From NCBI GenBank assembly GCA_023663915.1, contig JAMPGN010000065.1, positions 1-18,796 on the forward strand: a stretch of DNA of 18,796 nucleotides. Direction: 5' to 3'. Both the position numbers and the translations under genes were made by a program. Origin of the DNA: Eubacterium sp. (GTDB taxonomy: Bacteria > Bacillota_A > Clostridia > Lachnospirales > Lachnospiraceae). This document shows positions 1 through 7,529 of this stretch, one piece after another. The notes under the pieces were generated by a model. The model had not been told where the DNA came from, made no database searches, and saw only the letters and a program-made list of their open reading frames with translations. Position 1 is the stretch's first letter. Every line of letters starts with the position of its first letter.

Positions 1-2
1 AG

Positions 3-434
3 GGAGCGGATATTGACATTGAAGTAAAAGCAAAGGTTATCTATGAAAGCGATACCACGGAATCCGCGGGTTCCGGAGACATCATCAATCAGTACATTAT
101 TTTCTGTAAAGTTTTTAATGAGCAGACAAAACAGTATGGAATGACGAGGAAGGCGGTTACGGAAACTATTCGTATATGCAAGGACAGGAATGTTTTGGGA
201 GAATATTTGCTTGACAGGGAAAAGGAGGTTGTGACGATTATGATGAGTTTATTTGATGAAGAACAGATCATGAAATCATTTATCAGAAGTGAGCGGCACG
301 ATGCAGACAGGGAAACAGCAGAAAGGTTAATAAAAAAGGGCAAAATGACTCTTGAGGACATTGCGGAATGTGTTCCGTCGTTGTCCTTTGATGAATTGCG
401 AGAACTTGAAACCGAGATTATGCAGTTGGCGTAA
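3..434 (+). CDS. Rpn family recombination-promoting nuclease/putative transposase, C-terminal part (5' end outside window)
   Basis: An open frame enters from the left edge and stops at TAA 432-434, giving 143 visible codons. The readable protein contains GDIINQYIIF, then RKAVTETIRICKDRNVLGEY and a DREKEVVTIMMSLFDEEQ stretch. I recognise this order from the middle and end of the PD-(D/E)XK nuclease family transposases (Rpn/YhgA-like, PF12784 type) that are abundant in Lachnospiraceae. The C-terminal tail (ERLIKKGKMTLEDIAECVPS) resembles the short helical tail usual in this family. The catalytic core would lie upstream, so activity cannot be judged. Rpn proteins are thought to nick DNA and promote RecA-independent recombination; that is family knowledge. 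An ATG at 141 lies inside the conserved region and is not the real start, because the frame stays open and homologous upstream of it. The gene stands next to the scarred type I restriction locus. Confidence 0.8.
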   Translation, partial: GADIDIEVKAKVIYESDTTESAGSGDIINQYIIFCKVFNEQTKQYGMTRKAVTETIRICKDRNVLGEYLLDREKEVVTIMMSLFDEEQIMKSFIRSERHDADRETAERLIKKGKMTLEDIAECVPSLSFDELRELETEIMQLA

Positions 435-474
435 TCGGTGCAACAATTTAATATCAAAATAATAGTGTCAGGGT

Positions 475-508
475 GCATAGAAATCAAAAATCTATGCGTT
501 CTTTTTGT
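475..508 (+). terminator. Possible weak intrinsic terminator after the Rpn gene
   Basis: GCATAGA (475-481) pairs with TCTATGC (491-497) across a 9-nt A-rich loop, and a T-rich run TTCTTTTTGT follows at 499-508. It lies 40 bp after the Rpn stop codon. The stem is A+T-rich and only 7 bp long, so termination efficiency is doubtful. Confidence 0.35.
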
Positions 509-526
509 ATATAAAAGGAACAGAGA

Positions 527-571
527 ATGAAGAAAGCAGACATCACCAAGAAAGTGCAGGAAAACAGGTGA
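527..571 (+). pseudogene. Mini-ORF (14 codons) at a deletion scar: good start site fused to the tail of an hsdS-like gene
   Basis: AAAGGA at 514-519 sits 7 bp before ATG 527, a well-formed initiation site, but the frame (MKKADITKKVQENR) stops after 14 codons. The stop falls inside a segment (558-590) that matches 31 of 33 bases of the 3' end of the intact hsdS (1879-1911). In the hsdS reading frame this segment still spells G-K-Q-V-I-stop, with a synonymous Val change. The simplest reading is that the beginning of one gene was joined to the end of an hsdS relative, with everything between lost. The start could belong to the missing hsdM, but 10 residues are too few to say. A small real peptide is an alternative that I consider unlikely. 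Confidence 0.4.
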
Positions 572-590
572 TATAAGCTAACAAATTTAT
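558..590 (+). repeat. Direct repeat copy A: relic of an hsdS 3' end
   Basis: This 33-bp segment matches 1879-1911 with two mismatches, and both copies carry the codons for G-K-Q-V-I-stop plus about 13 bp of downstream sequence. Together the two copies flank the intact hsdS as direct repeats. Confidence 0.75.
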
Positions 591-634
591 AAGTGTTTTA
601 GAAAAGTTGTTCGGTAAAGGAAGTAAAGTGAGTG

Positions 635-1897
635 ATGGCAAGACGGATGAAAGATTCTGGCGTGGAATGGATTGGGGAGATTCCGGAGAATTGGAATTTT
701 GTAAAAGTAAAGTATGTCTATGAAATAAAAAAAGCAAAATTACCAACGGAATTTTTTGATGATAAAACATTGAATCCATACCTATCCATGGAATATATTC
801 GTGATTCATCAAATGTTCCTCAATATGCAAAGGATGGAACTTATTGTGAAGAAGAAGACTTGTTACTCTTATGGGATGGTAGTAATGCGGGAGAAATAAT
901 ATTTGACCATCCAGCAGGATATGCACCGTCTACAACAGCCATTCTAAAATTACGGGTAGAACAAAATGCTTTCTTTCTAAAATATTATATGAAATTTTTA
1001 GAAACGGAATTAAGAAAAAATAGAAATGGAATGGGGATTCCACATGTAGATGGTAATTTTTTAAAAAATGCAGAAATTGTTATACCCTCATTGACAAGCC
1101 AGCAAAAAATTGCAGTTTTTCTTGATGAAAAAGTCGGAGAAATAGATTTTGTTATACGAAAAACCAAAGAAACGATTGAAGATTATAAGAAATATAGACA
1201 GGCAATTATTACGGATGCTACGACGAAGGGATTGAATCTTACAATAGAGATGAAAGAAAGTAAGTTGCCGTGGGTTGATTTTATACCGCAACATTGGTCA
1301 GAAAGAAAAATATTACATATTATCAGTATGCCTGTGATTGACGGTCCGCATGTTAGTCCGGAATTAGTGGATGATGGAGTCCCTTATATTTCAGCAGATG
1401 CCATTGAAAATGGAAAAATTGATTTTAATAGAAAAAGAGGGTTTATTACCAAAGAATATAGCAAAGAATGCAATAAAAGATACAAACCTCAAAAAGATGA
1501 TATTTTAGTGGTAAAATTGGGAGCGTCAACGGGGAAAATAGCGATTGTAGGAGATAATACTAATTTCAATATATGGGTTCCGCTTGCGGTTGTGAGATGC
1601 AGGGCAGATATTTTTTCAAAATATGTATTCTATTCCATGGAATCAACTTATTTTAAAAATGAGATTAGGAATGGATGGACATTTGGAACACAGGAGACTC
1701 TGGGCGTTAGGACATTGGAACAATTAAAGATTTTTGTACCGCCATTAGAAGAGCAGAAACAAATTGCAGAGTATCTTGATGAAAAATGTTACGAAATTGA
1801 CAAATTAGTTAGCGAGAAAGAAAAGTTGCTCATCGATTTGGACAATTATAAGAAATCGTTGATTTATGAATGCGTGACAGGAAAACAGGTTATATAA
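635..1897 (+). CDS. hsdS: Type I restriction-modification specificity subunit HsdS
   Basis: This 420-residue protein is the DNA-recognition subunit of a type I restriction-modification enzyme. It has the usual two-fold plan. Target recognition domain 1 opens with W-I-G-E-I-P-E-N-W (12-20), followed by a conserved helix around IPSLTSQQKIAVFLDEK (150-166). Target recognition domain 2 opens with F-I-P-Q-H-W (216-221), followed by the matching helix VPPLEEQKQIAEYLDEKC (368-385) and a final coiled segment. Length is normal and both half-sites look intact. I start at ATG 635. A GTG at 632 is in frame directly before it and sits 8 bp after GGAAG (619-623), so initiation one codon earlier is possible. 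HsdS works only with HsdM, which is absent here, and hsdR follows 1.1 kb downstream. The gene is A+T-rich compared with the housekeeping genes to the right, and it is flanked by 33-bp direct repeats. The recognition sequence cannot be read from the protein. Confidence 0.93.
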   Translation: MARRMKDSGVEWIGEIPENWNFVKVKYVYEIKKAKLPTEFFDDKTLNPYLSMEYIRDSSNVPQYAKDGTYCEEEDLLLLWDGSNAGEIIFDHPAGYAPSTTAILKLRVEQNAFFLKYYMKFLETELRKNRNGMGIPHVDGNFLKNAEIVIPSLTSQQKIAVFLDEKVGEIDFVIRKTKETIEDYKKYRQAIITDATTKGLNLTIEMKESKLPWVDFIPQHWSERKILHIISMPVIDGPHVSPELVDDGVPYISADAIENGKIDFNRKRGFITKEYSKECNKRYKPQKDDILVVKLGASTGKIAIVGDNTNFNIWVPLAVVRCRADIFSKYVFYSMESTYFKNEIRNGWTFGTQETLGVRTLEQLKIFVPPLEEQKQIAEYLDEKCYEIDKLVSEKEKLLIDLDNYKKSLIYECVTGKQVI

Positions 1898-1911
1898 GCT
1901 GACAAATTTAT
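1879..1911 (+). repeat. Direct repeat copy B: 3' end of the intact hsdS
   Basis: This segment covers the last codons of hsdS (G-K-Q-V-I-stop) and 14 bp beyond the stop. It matches 31 of 33 bases of copy A at 558-590. Recombination between the two would remove the whole hsdS gene. Confidence 0.75.
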
Positions 1912-1924
1912 GCAGGTTGATATT

Positions 1925-2083
1925 ATGGTATATCCTTATGCGACTCTAAGTGATACAACGGAGGTTGTTCATTCTGAAATGAAGCCGGATGGAAGAGTGA
2001 AAGTGTATATTGAAAAAGCGGTTTATGATGGATTTCACAATGCCACATGTTATTTGCCAGATTATTTACGAGCAAATAGGTGA
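1925..2083 (+). pseudogene. N-terminal fragment of a small uncharacterised protein, truncated at a junction
   Basis: ATG 1925, with AGG at 1914-1916 eight bases upstream, opens a 52-codon frame (MVYPYATLSDTTEVVHSEMK and onward to CYLPDY) ending at TGA 2083. The opening resembles a family of short Clostridia proteins that begin with a YPYxTL and TEVVHS pattern and continue well past the LPxY motif. I do not recall a reliable family name. Here the homology appears to stop at LPDY (about 2066), and the last few residues (LRANR) are read out of frame from the adjoining ATP-binding gene. An in-frame ATG at 1910 overlaps the end of repeat B but has no ribosome site. I interpret this as a gene start left by a deletion or recombination. 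Confidence 0.5.
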
Positions 2084-2933
2084 GGCATATCAATTTGTTT
2101 TAAGGCATATTGACTTAGGTGCAGAAATTGATGGCATCTATCGAAGTGATTCTTATGAACTCCCGATAACAGCAATCAGAGAAATGATTGCGAATGCCGT
2201 TATACACAGGAGTTATTTAGATAAATCCTGCATTCAAGTATGCATTTTTGATGATAGATTAAAAGTATTGTCTCCGGGTATGTTATATGACGGTCTGGAT
2301 TTACAAACAGCGAAAGTAGGTAAATCGACATGCAGAAACGAAGTAATTGCTGAAGCGTTTCATTATATGCATATTATTGAATCATGGGGAACCGGAATAC
2401 CCAGAATCATTAATAGATGCAGGGAATTTGGCTTGGCAGAGCCGCTTTTTGAGGAATTTGGCAATGGATTTAAAGTCACAATGTTCAGAAAAACAAGCAG
2501 TACCTTTGAAAAAGTAAGCAATGCCTCCGAAAAAGTAAGCAATGCTCCCGAAAAAGTAAGCAATGACCCCAAAAAAGTAAGCAATGCTCCCGAAAAAGTA
2601 AGCAATGCTCCTAAAAAAGTAAGCAATGCCCCAGAAAAAGTAAGCAATGCCCCTGAAAAAGTAAGCAATGCTCCTAAAAAAGTAAATAATGCATTTGAGA
2701 AATATATGCCTTTCTTGCTAGAGGCAAAGATTACTGAAAAATATATAAAAAGCATTGAGAATATATTCGCTGAGTGCAATACATGTACCCCATTTGGACA
2801 AACGAAAGTAATGGAATGTCTGCATTGTTCAAAATCTAAGGCAACGAATGTCATGAAAGCAATGAAGAAAGCAAAAATCATTAGAAAAATAGTCGGATTA
2901 GGTCCGGGCAGATATGAGTTTATAGAACTATAG
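2025..2933 (+). pseudogene. N-truncated AlbA/GHKL-type ATP-binding transcriptional regulator with 21-bp repeat linker and winged-helix tail
   Basis: The open frame (302 codons from ATG 2025, or 307 from TTG 2010) carries only the back half of a COG2865-type regulator. Homology seems to begin near QIGEAYQF (about 2070). The HATPase_c_4-like domain covers about residues 17-155, with an N-box-like EMIANAVIHRSY (53-64), SPG (83-85) and ESWGTGIPR (119-127). A repetitive linker of EKVSNAP units follows (about 162-224), then a C-terminal winged-helix-like region (about 225-302, with HCSKSKATNVMKAMKKAK). The N-terminal AlbA_2 domain that such proteins normally start with is missing. In its place is the out-of-frame start of another gene, and neither candidate start codon has a ribosome site. 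It is therefore probably a remnant, though the intact GHKL-like and DNA-binding parts could still be made by translational coupling to the 1925 frame. It lies between hsdS and hsdR, where such regulators are sometimes found. Confidence 0.65.
2508..2696 (+). repeat. 21-bp tandem repeat, nine units, coding for a heptapeptide linker (E/K)KVSNAP
   Basis: Nine consecutive 21-bp units start at 2508, 2529, 2550, 2571, 2592, 2613, 2634, 2655 and 2676. Each has the core AAAAAGTAAGCAATG with small changes in the last bases; the ninth is degenerate (KKVNNAF). The unit is seven codons, so gain or loss of units keeps the reading frame and only changes the linker length between the ATP-binding domain and the C-terminal winged helix. 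Confidence 0.95.
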
Positions 2934-2979
2934 ACCATACCCAAATTCCTATTCCAACAACCAGCAAAGAGGACACCCA

Positions 2980-5900
2980 ATGGACATCAAAGAAAAACGT
3001 TTTGAATCCGACATCGAAAGCTACATGCTTTCTAAGGGCGGATTCACCAGAGGCGATCAGAAAACTTATGACAGGGAAAAAGCGATCGATCTGCCCACAC
3101 TGATCGGTTTTGTAAAGAAAACACAGCCCAAACAATGGGCGCGGTACGAAAGAAATTACGGTACAGACGCGGAAAAGAAATTTTATAAGAGATTTCAAGA
3201 GAGTGTGGATACTTTTGGACTTCTGCATGTGCTGCGACATGGATTTGAAGACAGAGGGGCTAAGATTGAAATCGTTGCTTTCCGGCAGAATAACCATCTA
3301 AGCCAGCAGGTGATTGATGACTACAATAGCAACATCGTGACTTGCACAAGACAATTTAAATACTCAATCCAGAATGAAAACAGCATTGATATGGTGCTTT
3401 CCATAAACGGTATTCCCATCGTGGCATTGGAGTTAAAAAACCAATTGACGGGGCAGTCCGTTGCCAACGCCAAGAAGCAGTTTATGTACGACAGAAACCC
3501 AAGAGAGCTGTGTTTTCAATTCGATCAGCGGTTTTTAGTCTATTTTGCGGTTGATCTGTGTGAAATTGCAATGACCACGCGATTAGCAGGCAAAGAAACG
3601 GTTTTCTTGCCGTTCAATCAAGGTTCCAACGGAGCTGGAGAAGTAGGTGGTGCAGGCAATCCGCAGAATCCGGACGGATATATCACGTCTTATCTGTGGG
3701 AACAAGTGTTGACGAAAGACAGCCTGTTAGAAATCATACATAAATTTATCCAGCGGGTAGAAGAAGAAAAGATAGTCTATCAAAACGGGACGGAAATCAA
3801 AAAGAAAGATAAAAATTTGATTTTTCCAAGATATCATCAGTTGGATGTCGTTTTAAAGCTGGTTGATGATGTAAGAAAGAATGGTTCCGGCAGGAATTAT
3901 CTGATTCAACATAGCGCAGGATCGGGCAAAAGTAATTCCATTGCATGGCTTGCTTATCAGTTATCGGAATTGCATCATGAGAACAACCAGCCTGTTTTTA
4001 CATCAGTGATTGTCATAAATGACAGGACAGTTTTGGATAGGCAGACACAGGATACGATTTTCGGCTTCGACCATATGAAAGGGATGGTTGAGAAAATAGA
4101 TGATGAAAAACATTCTTCTGACTTGAAAAAAGCCATTAATGACGGCAAAAAGATTATCATTACCACTTTGCAGAAATTCCCCTATATTTATGAGGAAATC
4201 AGTGATACCAGCGATAAACGCTTTGCCGTGATTGTCGATGAAGCGCACAGTTCTCAATCGGGGAAATCTGCACAGAAACTAAAATCCGCACTTGCCGATA
4301 CCGAGGATGCGCTGAGGGAATTTGCAGAGATTGAGGGCAGGGAGGAAGAAGAAGTCAAGGATGAGGAAGACCGGCTGGTGGAACAGATGCTTGCGCATGG
4401 CAGGCATCGAAACCTGTCCTTCTTTGCTTTTACCGCAACGCCGAAAAGAGCAACGTTGGAAATGTTCGGTGAGAAACTTCCCGACGGCAGGTTTCGGGCA
4501 TTTCACATCTACAGTATGAAACAGGCGATCGAAGAAGGATTCATTCTTGATGTGCTGAAAAATTATATGACTTATAAGAACTGCTACCGGATTGTGAAAG
4601 ATACACCGAGTAACCCAACAATTCCAGAGTCGCCGGCATTAAAAGCGATCCAGCGGTATGAATCTCTGCACCCTCATAATTTACAACAGAAAACCGCTAT
4701 CATAATCGAGACATTTCGGAGCGTTACCAAGAATAAAATAAACGGCAATGCGAAAGCGATGGTTGTCACAGCGTCCAGATTACATGCGATCAGATATTAC
4801 CATGAGTTTAAAAGGTATCTGGAACGGAAAGGATATCATGATCTTGAGATTTTGATTGCCTTTTCTGGTACAGTCAAAGACCGGGATAGCGAGTACACCG
4901 AGGAAAGCCTGAACAAAAGAAAAGATGGCACAACGATCAAAGAAAGTCAGCTTGCGGCGGAGTTTCAGAAAGAAGAATATTCCATGCTGATCGTTGCCGA
5001 GAAATATCAGACGGGATATGACGAACCACTGCTTCACACGATGTTTGTAGATAAGAAGTTGAAAGGCATTAAGGCGGTACAGACATTGTCTAGGCTCAAC
5101 AGGACATGTCAAGGAAAAACAGATACTTTTATTTTGGATTTCGTTAATACGGCGGAGGAAATCAAGGCGGCATTTGAGCCGTATTATGAATGTACCGAAT
5201 TAGACCAAGAGATTAACGTCAATTTGATCTACGATACCAGGACCCTGCTCAGAAATTACGGTTTATACTATGATGGCGATATCGAGAAACTATTAGAAAT
5301 TCTGTCCAAAAAATCTCCCCAAAATAACGCAGATCTAGGCAGGATCGCAGGTGTGTTTAAGCCGATTATGGACAGATACAGGGAATTGCCGGAAGAAAAA
5401 CGGTTTGATTATAAGAAAACACTCCATAATTTTAATAAATGGTACTCTTATATCACCCAAATTTCCAGGATGTTTGATAGGTCATTACAGAAAGAATTTA
5501 ATTTCACACAATACTTGGAGAAGATGCTTCCGCCTGCGGCAGACACCAAAACGGTGGATTTGGAAGATAAGCTGAAATTAGAGTTCTATAAACTAGAACA
5601 GACATTTCAAGGGGATATCTCGTTGGCTTCGACGGATGAAACGTCAACCTTGCATAATCCGAAAAAGCTAAATACTTCCGGGAAAGATTCGACGCATAAA
5701 GAGTTGTTGGATGTTATTATCGGGAAAATCAATGAAAAATATCAAGGAATTTTCGTGGAAAGCGACCGGGTAATTGTCGAACAGCTTTACAACCGATGTA
5801 TTAAGTACAACGATAAACTCAAGATTCAGGCAAAGAAAAATGACGAGGAAGTTTTCAACCGCTCCATTTTCCCAGATATTTTCAAACAGGTGGCGCAAGA

Positions 5901-6018
5901 ATGCTATATGGAGCAGATGAAGGCGTTTTCCAAACTTTTTGAAGATAAGTCGTTCTATGTCTCCGTACAGGATTCCATTGCCAGAGAAGCCTATAAGGAT
6001 TTGCGGAGTAGGGAGTAA
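2980..6018 (+). CDS. hsdR: Type I restriction endonuclease subunit HsdR (translocase and nuclease)
   Basis: At 1012 residues this is a normal-length HsdR, the ATP-driven DNA translocase and cutting subunit of type I systems. The N-terminal nuclease domain shows the PD-(D/E)XK signature: D137 in NSIDMVL, then E151 and K153 in ALELKNQ. The SF2 motor follows, with Walker A HSAGSGKS (311-318), DEAH box VIVDEAHSS (417-425), motif III FAFTATPKR (about 482-490) and motif VI QTLSRLNR (about 701-708). The C-terminal third is helical, as expected for the part that docks on HsdM and HsdS. All key residues I looked for are present. AAAGAGGA at 2966-2973 lies 6 bp before ATG 2980. Without an HsdM the enzyme should be unable to assemble, unless hsdM lies elsewhere. 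The stop is only 8 bp before the housekeeping rsuA start, so this is probably the right edge of the accessory segment. Confidence 0.96.
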   Translation: MDIKEKRFESDIESYMLSKGGFTRGDQKTYDREKAIDLPTLIGFVKKTQPKQWARYERNYGTDAEKKFYKRFQESVDTFGLLHVLRHGFEDRGAKIEIVAFRQNNHLSQQVIDDYNSNIVTCTRQFKYSIQNENSIDMVLSINGIPIVALELKNQLTGQSVANAKKQFMYDRNPRELCFQFDQRFLVYFAVDLCEIAMTTRLAGKETVFLPFNQGSNGAGEVGGAGNPQNPDGYITSYLWEQVLTKDSLLEIIHKFIQRVEEEKIVYQNGTEIKKKDKNLIFPRYHQLDVVLKLVDDVRKNGSGRNYLIQHSAGSGKSNSIAWLAYQLSELHHENNQPVFTSVIVINDRTVLDRQTQDTIFGFDHMKGMVEKIDDEKHSSDLKKAINDGKKIIITTLQKFPYIYEEISDTSDKRFAVIVDEAHSSQSGKSAQKLKSALADTEDALREFAEIEGREEEEVKDEEDRLVEQMLAHGRHRNLSFFAFTATPKRATLEMFGEKLPDGRFRAFHIYSMKQAIEEGFILDVLKNYMTYKNCYRIVKDTPSNPTIPESPALKAIQRYESLHPHNLQQKTAIIIETFRSVTKNKINGNAKAMVVTASRLHAIRYYHEFKRYLERKGYHDLEILIAFSGTVKDRDSEYTEESLNKRKDGTTIKESQLAAEFQKEEYSMLIVAEKYQTGYDEPLLHTMFVDKKLKGIKAVQTLSRLNRTCQGKTDTFILDFVNTAEEIKAAFEPYYECTELDQEINVNLIYDTRTLLRNYGLYYDGDIEKLLEILSKKSPQNNADLGRIAGVFKPIMDRYRELPEEKRFDYKKTLHNFNKWYSYITQISRMFDRSLQKEFNFTQYLEKMLPPAADTKTVDLEDKLKLEFYKLEQTFQGDISLASTDETSTLHNPKKLNTSGKDSTHKELLDVIIGKINEKYQGIFVESDRVIVEQLYNRCIKYNDKLKIQAKKNDEEVFNRSIFPDIFKQVAQECYMEQMKAFSKLFEDKSFYVSVQDSIAREAYKDLRSRE

Positions 6019-6026
6019 AGTATTTC

Positions 6027-6731
6027 ATGCGTTTAGACAAATATTTATGTGACTGCAATCTCGGCACAAGAAGCCAGATCAAAAAAGATATCAAAAACGG
6101 ACAGGTATCAGTAAACAATAGCACGGCATTCCGACCAGAGCAGAAAATAGACGAAGAAAAAGACATCATCTATTACAAAGGACAGCCCTGCCTCTATGAA
6201 AAACACGTCTACTACATGTTGAACAAACCCGCAGGCGTAGTGTCTGCCACCGAAGACAAACGCGATCGTACTGTACTTGACCTGCTAGGAGAGGACAGAC
6301 GGGACGACCTTTTTCCGGTAGGGAGGCTGGATAAAGACACGGAGGGACTTCTGCTGATCACCAACGACGGAGCGCTCGCACACGATCTTCTATCTCCGGC
6401 AAAACACGTAGAGAAGGAATACGAGTGCCATCTCGCGGATGCCTTTCGCGAAGAGCAGAAAAGACAATTAGAACAAGGTGTGGACATCGGGGAAAAGACG
6501 TTGACGAAACCAGCGGTAGTGCATATACTTGACGATAAAAAGATTACGCTCACCATCACGGAAGGTAAATTTCATCAAGTCAAGCGTATGCTATACGCCG
6601 TAGGTAATGAGGTTATATACTTAAAAAGACTTCGCATGGGAAGTCTTAAACTGGATACCGATTTGCCGACAGGAAGCTACCGCAGACTGACGGAGGAAGA
6701 GAGAAAAGCGTTAAGTATAAAGCAAAAGTGA
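6027..6731 (+). CDS. rsuA: RsuA-family 16S rRNA pseudouridine synthase
   Basis: This 234-residue enzyme converts a uridine in rRNA to pseudouridine; the closest match in style is RsuA (16S rRNA position 516). Residues 1-45 form an S4 RNA-binding domain (MRLDKYLCDCNLGTRSQIKK). The catalytic motif is GRLDKDTEGLLLITNDG (99-115), with the nucleophilic aspartate at D102. The RsuA/RluB-type segment MLNKPAGVVSA lies at 64-74 and a KFHQVKRML motif near the C-terminus. Length is typical. It begins 8 bp after hsdR, with its ribosome site (AGGGAG at about 6010) inside the hsdR end, so it may be read through from the accessory genes or have its own promoter within hsdR. RluB/E/F-type specificity cannot be excluded from sequence alone. 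Confidence 0.9.
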   Translation: MRLDKYLCDCNLGTRSQIKKDIKNGQVSVNNSTAFRPEQKIDEEKDIIYYKGQPCLYEKHVYYMLNKPAGVVSATEDKRDRTVLDLLGEDRRDDLFPVGRLDKDTEGLLLITNDGALAHDLLSPAKHVEKEYECHLADAFREEQKRQLEQGVDIGEKTLTKPAVVHILDDKKITLTITEGKFHQVKRMLYAVGNEVIYLKRLRMGSLKLDTDLPTGSYRRLTEEERKALSIKQK

Positions 6732-6818
6732 ATTGTGCAAATACGTTTATATAATTTCGATAAATTAACATGAAGCATAGTTTAATACATCAGAGAATGA
6801 TCATAACGGAGGATTCAA

Positions 6819-7529
6819 ATGATAGAAGCAATCATTTTTGATCTGGACGGTTCCATGGTGGATTCCATGTGGCTGTGGAAGGCGATCGACATAGAATATC
6901 TTGGCAGATTCGGAATCGAACTTCCGGAGAATCTGCAGATGTGCATCGAGGGAATGAGTTTCAGTGAGACGGCAGTTTATTTCAAGGAACGCTTTGCCCT
7001 GCCGGACGATCTGGACACAATCAAGGCGGAGTGGAACCGCATGGCGTGGGATAAATATACTTACGAAGTGCCCGTCAAAGACGGTGTGATAGAACTGTTA
7101 GAGTATTGTAGGGCGCACAAAATTAAAGCGGGAATCGCCACAAGCAATTCGAGGGAACTGGTGGAAAATGTGGTGAAGGTACATCGGTTAGACCGGTATT
7201 TCGACTGTATCATGACAGGCTGTGACGTGGCAAAGGGGAAACCTGCACCGGACATTTATCTTGCGGTTGCGCGAAAACTCGATGTCACGCCGGCAAACTG
7301 CCTTGTGTTTGAAGATATCATACCGGGTATTCAGGCAGGCAGGGCGGCTGGCATGAAAGTGTGCGCGGTATATGATAAATATTCCGAATATCAGGAAGAC
7401 GATAAACGGAAAATGGCAGATTATTATACATATCATTTTCATGAACTGATCGAGAATGGCGTTTTAGCTGGTCACGAAGATCATACGCCGACAGGAGCGG
7501 GCGAAGATGGGATTTTTACCGATTTCTAA
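6819..7529 (+). CDS. HAD superfamily hydrolase, subfamily IA (beta-phosphoglucomutase/phosphatase-like)
   Basis: This 236-residue phosphohydrolase is probably cytoplasmic, acting on a small phosphorylated metabolite that the sequence does not reveal. Motif I is [10 protein letters not shown], with nucleophile D8 and acid/base D10. A helical cap follows (about 16-85). Motif II is ATSNS (107-111), motif III is GKPAPD with K141, and motif IV is FEDIIPG with E165 and D166. These residues are all as expected for an active enzyme. GGAGG about 8 bp upstream supports ATG 6819. A TATAAT at 6750-6755 lies in the 87-bp gap before the gene and may be its -10, although I see no convincing -35. The 3' end overlaps the ygiQ-like gene by 23 bp, so the two are probably cotranscribed. 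The last 20 residues (after ENGVLAGHE) look like a non-conserved tail. Confidence 0.9.
   Translation: MIEAIIFDLDGSMVDSMWLWKAIDIEYLGRFGIELPENLQMCIEGMSFSETAVYFKERFALPDDLDTIKAEWNRMAWDKYTYEVPVKDGVIELLEYCRAHKIKAGIATSNSRELVENVVKVHRLDRYFDCIMTGCDVAKGKPAPDIYLAVARKLDVTPANCLVFEDIIPGIQAGRAAGMKVCAVYDKYSEYQEDDKRKMADYYTYHFHELIENGVLAGHEDHTPTGAGEDGIFTDF

Noticed and set aside
141..434. A separate 97-residue gene starting at ATG 141
   Set aside because: The same frame is open to the window edge with family-like sequence upstream, so this is only the end of a longer Rpn-type gene.
2363..2980. Reverse-strand open frame with a repeated LLTFSGA pattern
   Set aside because: It is the antisense reading of the 21-bp repeat in the regulator remnant; a period divisible by three keeps all frames open.
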